A DNA stretch of 42,672 nucleotides. Source: Rikenella microfusus. GTDB taxonomy: Bacteria > Bacteroidota > Bacteroidia > Bacteroidales > Tenuifilaceae. The notes under the pieces are model-generated. The model was not told the DNA's origin and searched no databases. It saw nothing but the letters and a program-made list of their open reading frames with translations. Positions 16,575-23,736 of this stretch are shown piece after piece (the stretch's first letter is position 1; each line of letters starts with the position of its first letter). The position numbers were made by a program, and so were the translations under genes. Location: NCBI GenBank assembly GCA_020722565.1, contig DYKO01000010.1:1-42672 (forward strand), read 5' to 3'.

Positions 16575-17393
16575 TCATTTTTTGTTTCCCAATTCGTAAA
16601 CCTTAGCCTTTAACCAGGCAGCCCATTCATTGGGCAATTTGGAACTATCAAAAGTGCTATAAGGAATTGGTTCCCCTATAACAACTTTAATGCTCTTCCC
16701 TTTTTGCTTGAACATCTCATTAACCAAGTAAAGCATTTCGATGTTAGCTTTTATTCCTAAAAAGACCCTCAGGCGGGCAAGGTTGTAAAAAAAATTGGAG
16801 TTGCGGCCGCTAAAAAAAACGGGAACCACATCGCGCTTATGTTGAACTGCTTTTACAACAAAGCTCTTTTTCCAATCCAAATCTTCAATACGACCCTTTT
16901 GCTTACGCGAACATAGTCCAGCAGGGAAATAGAGCACCTGGGCCGATGATGCGTAGGTTTGTTCTATGAGCTTTACATTCTGAATACTTTGGGCCCCATG
17001 CTTGTTAATAGGAATGAAAATATTATGTAGTTGCGTGATATTCATTAAAAGGTCGTTAACCGGGAACTTTATCTCGGGGAAAATTTTACCAAGAGCATGA
17101 ATCAGTATCATGCCATCGAGCCCCCCCAGGGGATGGTTCGATGCAAAAAGATATCGTCCATTGGTGTCGATATTTTCAATACCCTCAACCGTATAGGTAA
17201 CCTGCATTATCCTTATCGCCTCCTCAATAAAGTCGATACCTTGCTTATCGCCATGCTTCAAAAGTACCTCATTGATTTCATCCTGATGAATAATGCGTTT
17301 AAGATAACGTACAACAAAACGAGGAAGGGCTTTTTGCAGACGCAGGCTCTTTGATGCAATAATCCGATCAATATCAATTAAATTGCTTTGCAC
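16575..17393 (-). CDS. glsA: O-acyltransferase of glycine-lipid synthesis (GlsA-like, PlsC superfamily)
   Basis: A 272-aa PlsC-type acyltransferase. The catalytic HX5D motif is HPLGGLD (H86-D92) in ASNHPLGGLDG, followed by phosphate/acyl-site sequence FPAGLCSRKQKG near 155. With GlsB it would esterify the hydroxyl of the N-acyl chain to make a diacylated aminolipid. The start is a GTG at 17393: there is no ATG before residue 63, and a TATATTTG promoter element lies at 17413-17420, 20 bp upstream. It is the first gene of the glsA-glsB operon. A general lysophosphatidate acyltransferase is the alternative. Confidence 0.83.
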   Translation of the reverse strand: MQSNLIDIDRIIASKSLRLQKALPRFVVRYLKRIIHQDEINEVLLKHGDKQGIDFIEEAIRIMQVTYTVEGIENIDTNGRYLFASNHPLGGLDGMILIHALGKIFPEIKFPVNDLLMNITQLHNIFIPINKHGAQSIQNVKLIEQTYASSAQVLYFPAGLCSRKQKGRIEDLDWKKSFVVKAVQHKRDVVPVFFSGRNSNFFYNLARLRVFLGIKANIEMLYLVNEMFKQKGKSIKVVIGEPIPYSTFDSSKLPNEWAAWLKAKVYELGNKK

Positions 17394-17412
17394 CTTATTA
17401 TGATTTTGAATG

Positions 17413-17420
17413 CAAATATA
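17413..17420 (-). promoter_or_regulatory. -7 element of the glsA-glsB promoter
   Basis: Minus-strand TATATTTG matches TAnnTTTG exactly. Transcription would start near 17406 with a leader of about 13 nt to the GTG start. There is no TTG at the expected -33 distance, so only the -7 half is supported. Confidence 0.5.
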
Positions 17421-17466
17421 ATAAAACCAAAGGTTGGTTAATTCTAAATCTGGGTCAGCAATAACC

Positions 17467-18078
17467 CTATCGTATTGAGATCCAAAAAGTGCCTATACCA
17501 TTGAGGATCATTTGAACCCCTATGGTTGCAACAATAAGGCCAAAAATTCTTACAAGCGGTCCCATTAAATTAAACCGATTTAGCATACCCCCAATTGGCC
17601 TAGCAAAATACATGAAAAAGTAATTGATTGCCAACACTGCTGCCACCGATACAATGGTGTTTGTGTGGCCGTAATGCGCCGGAAAAGTTACTGCTGCAGT
17701 TATAGTAGCCGGTCCTGCTATCATTGGTATTGCTATTGGAACTGCCGTTATGTCCCTTAGGCTTACCGTAGAATCAAATTGAATAAAGGTTCCCTTTTGC
17801 AATCCACTGATACCATTATAGAAAAGTACAACACCCGATGTGATTTGAAAAGCATATAATTCGACATGAAAAACATAGCTAAACACCAATTCACCCAACA
17901 GAAGGAAAAAAAGTAGTGTTAGAAATGCTGTAATGGTAGCTTTTGCTGCAATAAATCGGGTTTTAGCCTCATCGAATTGAGCCTGCAGGGTTGTTATAAC
18001 AAATACCTTCTGAATTGGATTTACCAATGCCAAAAGTGCAACCATGCAACTTAACAGGTATTTCAATTTAAATGCCAT
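17467..18078 (-). CDS. MarC-family (UPF0056) integral membrane protein
   Basis: A 203-aa polytopic inner-membrane protein of the MarC family, whose function is unknown despite its name. It has about six hydrophobic segments, with the family features ALVNPIQKVFVI near the N-terminus, SGVVLFYNGI in the middle and AIPMIAGPATITAAV (about 132-146). The frame stays open to a GTG at 18120, adding 14 residues, but that extension would run through the terminator hairpin at 18097-18121, so ATG 18078 (MAFKLKY) is preferred. The usual asparagine/proline-rich loops are present. No own promoter is clear. Confidence 0.88.
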   Translation of the reverse strand: MAFKLKYLLSCMVALLALVNPIQKVFVITTLQAQFDEAKTRFIAAKATITAFLTLLFFLLLGELVFSYVFHVELYAFQITSGVVLFYNGISGLQKGTFIQFDSTVSLRDITAVPIAIPMIAGPATITAAVTFPAHYGHTNTIVSVAAVLAINYFFMYFARPIGGMLNRFNLMGPLVRIFGLIVATIGVQMILNGIGTFWISIR

Positions 18079-18085
18079 TACAATA

Positions 18086-18121
18086 ATAAAAAAATAGGTG
18101 GACTCTAAAATTGAGCCCACC
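18086..18121 (-). terminator. Intrinsic terminator after the OmpA/PD40 gene
   Basis: On the minus strand a 9-bp stem with one mismatch (18113-18121 with 18097-18105, 7-nt loop) is followed by seven T residues (18094-18088). It ends the three-gene envelope operon and stops 8 bp before the marC-family ATG. Confidence 0.82.
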
Positions 18122-18145
18122 TAAATTACAGAAAATTTTTATTCT

Positions 18146-20500
18146 TTAAACACCTACAATAGTAAATTCAACCCTTCGGTTTTGTGCCCTTCCGGCAGCA
18201 GTTTTATTGCTGGCTTTGGGTTTGCTGGGGCCATAACCCTTTGATGTTATACGTTCCTTGGGAACCCCCATCTTTATTATATAATCGGCAACCGATTTTG
18301 CTCTGGCATCGGAGAGCCTTTGGTTAAGCGCAGCAGATCCTGTGTTGTCGGTATGACCACTAATCTCCACAACCACATTGGGGTACTCGTTGAGAAACTC
18401 AACCAATGCATTAAGCGAACGGAACGACTGAGGTTTTAAAATGGCTTTTCCTACATCAAAATAAATAAAATCGATATTAACGGTTTGACCAACCTCAATG
18501 GGGGTTACATAGAAATTTTTGGCTATCTTGGTTCTCTTTTTCACCTTGCTTAGGTCAACCTGTTCATATTTATTGTAGAAGTTTTTAACTGAAGGTAAAA
18601 TATCATACGAAACACCTACGGGTAGCTTAAGTGTGTAATTTGCAGTTGTTGAGTCATACTGGAAACCTTTGGTTTCAACGCCATTGACCTTAAGTTTAAC
18701 AGGGATCTCGCGCTCAACTGGCTGCCCTGTTTTTAAATTAATTATCTTTCCGCTAAGAACAGCCATATTGGCATCCTTACGCTCGGCAAAGACCTCATGC
18801 TTAACCTGAGTAAACTCTACATATCCCGTTAGGTCGAGTTTGTTTTCTAGAGAATTGTAGCCCTTTGATGCAATAGCGGTTGTAAATTTCTGTCCAAATG
18901 GTAGGCGTAGCTTAAATTCACCACTTACCGGATCTATTGTAATGCTATCGGCAACACTTCCATTAATCATAAGTTTTGGGGATGATGCGCCAATAATTGG
19001 AGTAAAGGTAACATTGTCGAGGGCAACACCATTTACCTCAACCCAAGGAACTGAAGTGGCATAAAAATCTACCGGCTTCTCAGTGTAGAACTTTATTGAT
19101 GTAACATCAATGGTATCTGGCTTACTGGTAAAGTTAGGTAGCTCTAAGCTGACTACATACCTATTACCTAAAGGCAAGTTCATGCTATACCTAGCAACCT
19201 CAGTCTCATACTTCACCGAGTCACTTGGAGCACCGTTAACTAATATACGATACTTCATTTCTGGCGATATGGGTAGATTGGTCCGGGTGTTAATCACCTT
19301 TCCGGCTATTTTAACAATGGGAATAGGTTCAACGTAAATGTTTCTGGCCATTTCAGTGTACTCCTTAATATCGGTAAAGTCAAGGGTATCGGGTACACCA
19401 ATCCAATTGGCAAGTTCGGGTATTAGGGTGTACTTCTTCCCAAGGGGAAGCAAAAGTTCATAGGATGCCGATGCCTTATCTACCTTAATCTTTTCAGGTA
19501 TTGAATCATTAACTTTTATCTGATAGTTGGTATCGGCCAGCATTAGGCTTTCTTCTGCCCTATTCATTACAAGCCCTGTTAGCTTAACAAAGGGGAACTC
19601 CTCGTAAATCTTCACCCTCATTATTCGGGATTTTTCATTGCTATTGGATGAGCAATAGTAAGCCCAGCTCTCCTTTGCATTAAGATGATAGTAGTTGTCC
19701 CATCCCTCTGAATTTATAGCTTGAAGGGGTGTTGGTTCAGACCAGTCAAGGAATGTATCGTCGGTGCGGTTAGCCATGTATAGGTCATGATTCCCGTTTA
19801 CATTGCAGCTAAAATATAGCGCATTGCAATCCTTGCTAAGAAATGGCGACTCATAGCTATCCCCCAAATTATTATTTCCTATTTCAATTCTTTTAGGGCG
19901 AGAGTAGCGATTTTTCTCCTCTTTTACTGATAAATAAATTTGATGGTTACTTCCATTTGCTCTTTTGCTAAATGAAAAGAAGATATACTTTCCATCGGGG
20001 GTAATGTAGGCTGTGGTGGTCTTCCCCTTATTCATTCTGGACAAACCCGGAATGTCAATTTTTTGGGGTTTCCCCCAGTTGTCGTTATCTGTACGTTCAA
20101 TAAACGAAAGCCCCCTCTTTAACCAATATTTACCATCATCGGAGTAAATTCCATTTATTAAAAAGGTTTTTCCATCTTCTAAAATTCCTAAAATAGCATT
20201 GTAGCGACCAATGTTAATGGAATTGGGCAAGCGTTTGGCTTCGCTCCATGTTCCATCATCACTTAAGCTAGAGTACCAAATATCCTGACTATTAACTGCA
20301 CCGAATCTATTCTCAGGATGGTTAACCCTGCTAAAATATAATGTTTTACCATCGGGGTGGAGTATTGGATTGATTTCGGCAAAATCAGAATTTATTTGGT
20401 TTCCCAGAACCTCAGGCTTAAAACTGGTTTGAGCATTTACAGAAAATGCACTTACAGCAATTACTAGTAGTGCTGGTATATAGGCTAATATTCGTTTCAT
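18146..20500 (-). CDS. PD40/OmpA outer-membrane protein with four internal beta-domain repeats
   Basis: A 784-aa secreted protein. After a signal peptide (cleavage near VNAQ, residue 24), residues about 30-300 hold PD40/WD40-like propeller strands (INPILHPDGKTLYFSR, TPDGKYIFFSFS, LSKDCNALYFSC). Residues about 305-670 are four tandem 91-93-residue beta-domains. Residues 672-784 are a standard OmpA_C peptidoglycan-binding domain (FDVGKAILKPQS, ISGHTDNTGSAALNQRLSDARA, RRVEF). The layout recalls PorE and other PD40-OmpA anchors that tie outer-membrane machinery to peptidoglycan, but the four repeats replace the usual TPR part. It is the last gene of an operon with a barrel protein and a lipoprotein. 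Confidence 0.88.
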   Translation of the reverse strand: MKRILAYIPALLVIAVSAFSVNAQTSFKPEVLGNQINSDFAEINPILHPDGKTLYFSRVNHPENRFGAVNSQDIWYSSLSDDGTWSEAKRLPNSINIGRYNAILGILEDGKTFLINGIYSDDGKYWLKRGLSFIERTDNDNWGKPQKIDIPGLSRMNKGKTTTAYITPDGKYIFFSFSKRANGSNHQIYLSVKEEKNRYSRPKRIEIGNNNLGDSYESPFLSKDCNALYFSCNVNGNHDLYMANRTDDTFLDWSEPTPLQAINSEGWDNYYHLNAKESWAYYCSSNSNEKSRIMRVKIYEEFPFVKLTGLVMNRAEESLMLADTNYQIKVNDSIPEKIKVDKASASYELLLPLGKKYTLIPELANWIGVPDTLDFTDIKEYTEMARNIYVEPIPIVKIAGKVINTRTNLPISPEMKYRILVNGAPSDSVKYETEVARYSMNLPLGNRYVVSLELPNFTSKPDTIDVTSIKFYTEKPVDFYATSVPWVEVNGVALDNVTFTPIIGASSPKLMINGSVADSITIDPVSGEFKLRLPFGQKFTTAIASKGYNSLENKLDLTGYVEFTQVKHEVFAERKDANMAVLSGKIINLKTGQPVEREIPVKLKVNGVETKGFQYDSTTANYTLKLPVGVSYDILPSVKNFYNKYEQVDLSKVKKRTKIAKNFYVTPIEVGQTVNIDFIYFDVGKAILKPQSFRSLNALVEFLNEYPNVVVEISGHTDNTGSAALNQRLSDARAKSVADYIIKMGVPKERITSKGYGPSKPKASNKTAAGRAQNRRVEFTIVGV
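18491..19588 (-). repeat. Four tandem ~91-residue protein repeats in the OmpA/PD40 protein
   Basis: The units span residues about 305-395, 396-486, 487-579 and 580-670. Each opens with V-x-x-x-G-x-V/I, has a K/R-hydrophobic-V-N-G/D strand, then Y-x-L-x-LP-G/F-x-x-Y/F, a D-hydrophobic-T-x-x-K/Y-T strand and ends in F/Y-Y-V/A-x-P. The shared core LPLG / LPFG / LPVG is at about 351, 443, 533 and 626. The copies are strongly diverged in DNA, so the duplication is old. Confidence 0.8.
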
Positions 20501-20537
20501 GGTGCTGTTACTTTAAATCTAATATGAATATCAAGTT

Positions 20538-21887
20538 CTATCGGTATGGTAATCCCTCTGGCAAATTGTTGCGTCCAAATACAAGATTCAAGCCAACCCT
20601 AACATTGGTATTAGTAAATACCATCGGATTAATAGCTGGGTAGATATTATCGGCCACAACAAAGAATTGGAATGGCCCTGGTTTTATCAGTATTCCTATT
20701 CCAAAATTGGGTAATGAGCGCTGGTAAACAGATGCTGAGGCTACAAAGTTAAAGAACCTCCCCAATCCCTGCGATAACCCAATAGAAACTGATGGATAGA
20801 GCCGCTTGTTGTAAAAAGCAGCAAACGTAAGCCCCACAGTGGTTCTTTGGGCTAAATCGTAGGTAGCCGAAAAGTTAAATTTTGGGTTTAACCATGTCCT
20901 ATAAGAGTTGTAAATAGTATCGCGGGTAAAATCGTCCTCCATTTTTTGCAGAAGGGAATCGGTATTTACTTCTCTACCCGTCAGGAAATCGCCTAAAACA
21001 TCTAATCCTTTGAATTCGGTTTGCCCCTTTAGGGTGTAGGTTTGAATGCTATCCTTCCAGTTGATAAAACCTAAATCGTAAAAGGAGAACGAAATTCTCA
21101 TGCGGTCATCATACTTGTAGGTTACCCCTCCGCTTAGCGCAAAACCCTTGTTTTTGAAACTGGATAACTTATTAACTGCCCATTGCGAATCAACATGGCC
21201 AAAACTTATGTCCCCCTCCCCATTTTTAGGAATTCCAGCTGTTCTTAGTTGTGCATCAGCTGAAGCTGTATGGAAGTACATTGATGTATCAATGCTGATG
21301 GCAAGTGTACTAGGATTAAAATTTACATTTGCCAATCCCTGTAAAATACTGATTCTACCGCCGAAAGTCCATTTGGAATAATCCTTGAGAAACCCAAAGG
21401 TAAACTCATTATAGGCCATGGCATCAGTTTTAAGATTGGAGAAATCAAGGGTAGAACCCACATAGGGTTTATTCCCTTCAATGGCTAAACTAAACAATTC
21501 TCGCGGATATTGGAGGCTCACGCTTAAATTCTCCCTGATGGCAAACCATGCATAGGAGTTAAGCACCTTCCAGCGCAGATGAAATAGGTCAAAATTTTGC
21601 CCCACAAAAATCAAATTTTTGTCGTTCATATCCCCCAAAAGGCTATTGAGGTTTATATGCATGGTATCGTTTCGATAATCCAGAACATTTTTAGGTAAAA
21701 AACCGTTGGTAATAGCTTGTCCAAATACACTTATTCCGGTACTAAATGTATGTTCAGGAATTATTGTTGGATTAATAAAAGATGCCTGAAAAACATTTCG
21801 CATATAAGGGATAGTAACCTCCGGTTGAGCTTTGGTTACATTCAGGCATGCAAATAACATCAGTAATATAATTAGGTTTCGCTTCAT
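20538..21887 (-). CDS. Predicted outer-membrane beta-barrel protein (DUF5723-like)
   Basis: A 449-aa exported protein with a signal peptide ending NVTKA-QPEV. The mature part has alternating amphipathic strands, aromatic residues, an INPTIIPEHTFSTGI N-terminal segment and a C-terminal strand ending in a hydrophobic/aromatic pattern, as in Bacteroidota DUF5723 and PorV/PorP-like barrels. ATG 21887 (MKRNL) is chosen over 21923 because it gives a normal signal peptide and has AGAGGA just upstream, and the longer form would overlap the preceding gene. It sits between a lipoprotein and a PD40/OmpA gene, with a 37-bp gap to the latter. The specific cargo or function is unknown. Confidence 0.82.
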   Translation of the reverse strand: MKRNLIILLMLFACLNVTKAQPEVTIPYMRNVFQASFINPTIIPEHTFSTGISVFGQAITNGFLPKNVLDYRNDTMHINLNSLLGDMNDKNLIFVGQNFDLFHLRWKVLNSYAWFAIRENLSVSLQYPRELFSLAIEGNKPYVGSTLDFSNLKTDAMAYNEFTFGFLKDYSKWTFGGRISILQGLANVNFNPSTLAISIDTSMYFHTASADAQLRTAGIPKNGEGDISFGHVDSQWAVNKLSSFKNKGFALSGGVTYKYDDRMRISFSFYDLGFINWKDSIQTYTLKGQTEFKGLDVLGDFLTGREVNTDSLLQKMEDDFTRDTIYNSYRTWLNPKFNFSATYDLAQRTTVGLTFAAFYNKRLYPSVSIGLSQGLGRFFNFVASASVYQRSLPNFGIGILIKPGPFQFFVVADNIYPAINPMVFTNTNVRVGLNLVFGRNNLPEGLPYR

Positions 21888-21915
21888 TGGTCCTCTAAAT
21901 AATATTATAAAAAAT

Positions 21916-23589
21916 TTATTCATTTAGATTTACATCGCCTTCCAGCTCTAAACTCAGCATGGCATTGATGGTATTTGTAGTTTCAATTACAACATTTTGA
22001 TGAGTTGCTCCACCCGTGGTTAAACGTATCTGAAACACCATCTTTTTTGCCGATTGCATCAAATCGTATTTGCTCTTGGAAACAGTAACCGTGGAGTAGT
22101 GAGTAACCGGAGCAGAAGCCTTGCCTGTTGTTGGATCAACCTGGGCACTCTTTATCAGAAGCTCTTCGTTAACTGTATCGTAAAGTTTGGTTATTAGGTT
22201 ATTGGATGCATCAAGAAAAAGTAGCTGAAAATACACATTTAAGGGCATATTGTTTATAAACTTAAACTTTAAGCCAATTTTTAGATTATCGTTGTTGATC
22301 ATTTTAAGATCTTTTTCCAAGTTTGGCAATTCTTCCTCAATGGTATCGCGAATGGCGTTGGTTTCAACCCAACCCACAAGAGGTATCTCAATTTCACTCA
22401 TCAAACGCAGTATAGAACTTTTTTTTATGAAATAGTTATGGTTGGGGGTTGCATCTCCTATATCTACATTAGAATTCAACTTATACTGATTTGGTGCAAT
22501 GGCAAGTAAATTTTCCAAATTAGAGTTATTATTGTCGGCATACATTTCTGTTACTACAGGTAGGTCAACTATTTGAAGCAACCTGTCGATGCTATTGGGT
22601 TGTCCAACCAATAAACTTCCTGTTGGTGGCGTTCCCTCATTTGTTAGGTTTACAGCCTGACCGGAATTTGTATTTTGAGCCTGTAGCTCAACAATGTTAA
22701 ACGATAAAGGAATGCCATAGCTATTCTCAAACTTCATGGTTAATCTGGGTTCAGCCAGAAACTGATCTGCAATATAGGTAGATTTGAACACATCGAGATT
22801 AAATGTCTGATCGTCAATATTTATGGTTTGATTAACCTTACCAAAAATGTAATCAAAATCTAGGCCGCTTAAGTTAAAAGTAAGATTTAGATTATCCAAA
22901 GTAGTTATTGGATTTCCTAATGAATGTATGGTTATAGTTACTTTTACACCAAGGGTATTATAAGTTGTACCGGGATTCAGATTTACTGAATAATTAGAAA
23001 GAGAAGGAATATTAGCTGTATAAGTTTGCGAGGGAAGTATGTTGTTAAACTGAAATTTAACTGGTACGCTAGTGGGATCAAGAAGCGAAACCAACTCCAA
23101 CTCCCCGCTTATTTCATTCTGAAAATTGTTGGTAAGGGTACACGAGAATGAACCAGCAGTAAGTTTTACACTTGCAATTTCTGCTCCAGTAATAGGGGCA
23201 TAAGTTTCTTCAAAGTATTTTTCAATTGGCCCATAGGTTTCACCAACTGGTAGGGGAGCACCAGGCACCTCACTTGCATCCAGCTGAAAGTTTTCAGTGT
23301 AGCTGAAATCCGTAAAGCTATAATTGCTAGCAGCATCCATTAATGCCACCGTATCACGAAATGCTACGTAAAACTTATCATCTCCCGGCTTTGTGTAAAT
23401 AATAGTATTAACATCCTCGCGTTCAGCTAATTCCCTGAATGAAATGGTTGAGTTAACCACCGGAACAACTAGCTTAGGGCTTATGGGATCGACCGTTAGG
23501 TTATCAAACTTTGAAAAATCGTAACAGCCCGACACCAGTACAATAAGTACCGGAATCATGAGCATCCTTCGTTTTTTTGAGATTTTCAT
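21916..23589 (-). CDS. Large beta-rich lipoprotein of unknown function
   Basis: A 557-aa lipoprotein that I do not recognise. The signal peptide ends in VLVSGC (Cys22), followed by YDFSKFDNL and the segment PKLVVPVVNSTISFREL, a pattern I associate with uncharacterised Bacteroidota envelope lipoproteins. The rest is rich in Asn, Thr, Ser and short beta strands with few Lys clusters, suggesting several immunoglobulin-like sandwiches. The mature N-terminus lacks an obvious acidic export signal for surface lipoproteins. It is the first gene of the three-gene operon with the barrel and OmpA/PD40 proteins, 28 bp before the barrel's ATG. Confidence 0.8.
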   Translation of the reverse strand: MKISKKRRMLMIPVLIVLVSGCYDFSKFDNLTVDPISPKLVVPVVNSTISFRELAEREDVNTIIYTKPGDDKFYVAFRDTVALMDAASNYSFTDFSYTENFQLDASEVPGAPLPVGETYGPIEKYFEETYAPITGAEIASVKLTAGSFSCTLTNNFQNEISGELELVSLLDPTSVPVKFQFNNILPSQTYTANIPSLSNYSVNLNPGTTYNTLGVKVTITIHSLGNPITTLDNLNLTFNLSGLDFDYIFGKVNQTINIDDQTFNLDVFKSTYIADQFLAEPRLTMKFENSYGIPLSFNIVELQAQNTNSGQAVNLTNEGTPPTGSLLVGQPNSIDRLLQIVDLPVVTEMYADNNNSNLENLLAIAPNQYKLNSNVDIGDATPNHNYFIKKSSILRLMSEIEIPLVGWVETNAIRDTIEEELPNLEKDLKMINNDNLKIGLKFKFINNMPLNVYFQLLFLDASNNLITKLYDTVNEELLIKSAQVDPTTGKASAPVTHYSTVTVSKSKYDLMQSAKKMVFQIRLTTGGATHQNVVIETTNTINAMLSLELEGDVNLNE

Positions 23590-23639
23590 ACTAATATCAT
23601 TATTTAATCAACATCAGAACTTTAATTCTAATAATAGGG

Positions 23640-23670
23640 CAAGTTACTAATAATAATAATAGGAATCAAT
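23640..23670 (-). promoter_or_regulatory. Candidate promoter of the lipoprotein-barrel-OmpA operon
   Basis: Minus-strand TTG (23668-23670), 20 bp, TAACTTGG (23640-23647). It differs from TAnnTTTG at one base. It lies between the ppiD-side terminator and the lipoprotein ATG, the only place where a promoter for this operon can be. Confidence 0.42.
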
Positions 23671-23673
23671 AAT

Positions 23674-23712
23674 AAAAAAGAATAAAGGGGTTGCAGCATT
23701 TGCAACCCCTTT
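23674..23712 (-). terminator. Intrinsic terminator after the PpiD-like gene
   Basis: A perfect 12-bp stem AAAGGGGTTGCA / TGCAACCCCTTT (23685-23696 with 23701-23712) has a 4-nt loop and, on the minus strand, is followed by ATTCTTTTTT. Confidence 0.92.
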
Positions 23713-23736
23713 ATTATACTATTCAACAAAAATCTC

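Noticed and set aside
18079-18120. 14-residue extension of the MarC-family protein from a GTG
   Set aside because: It would be encoded through the terminator hairpin, and the family-like N-terminus begins at 18078.
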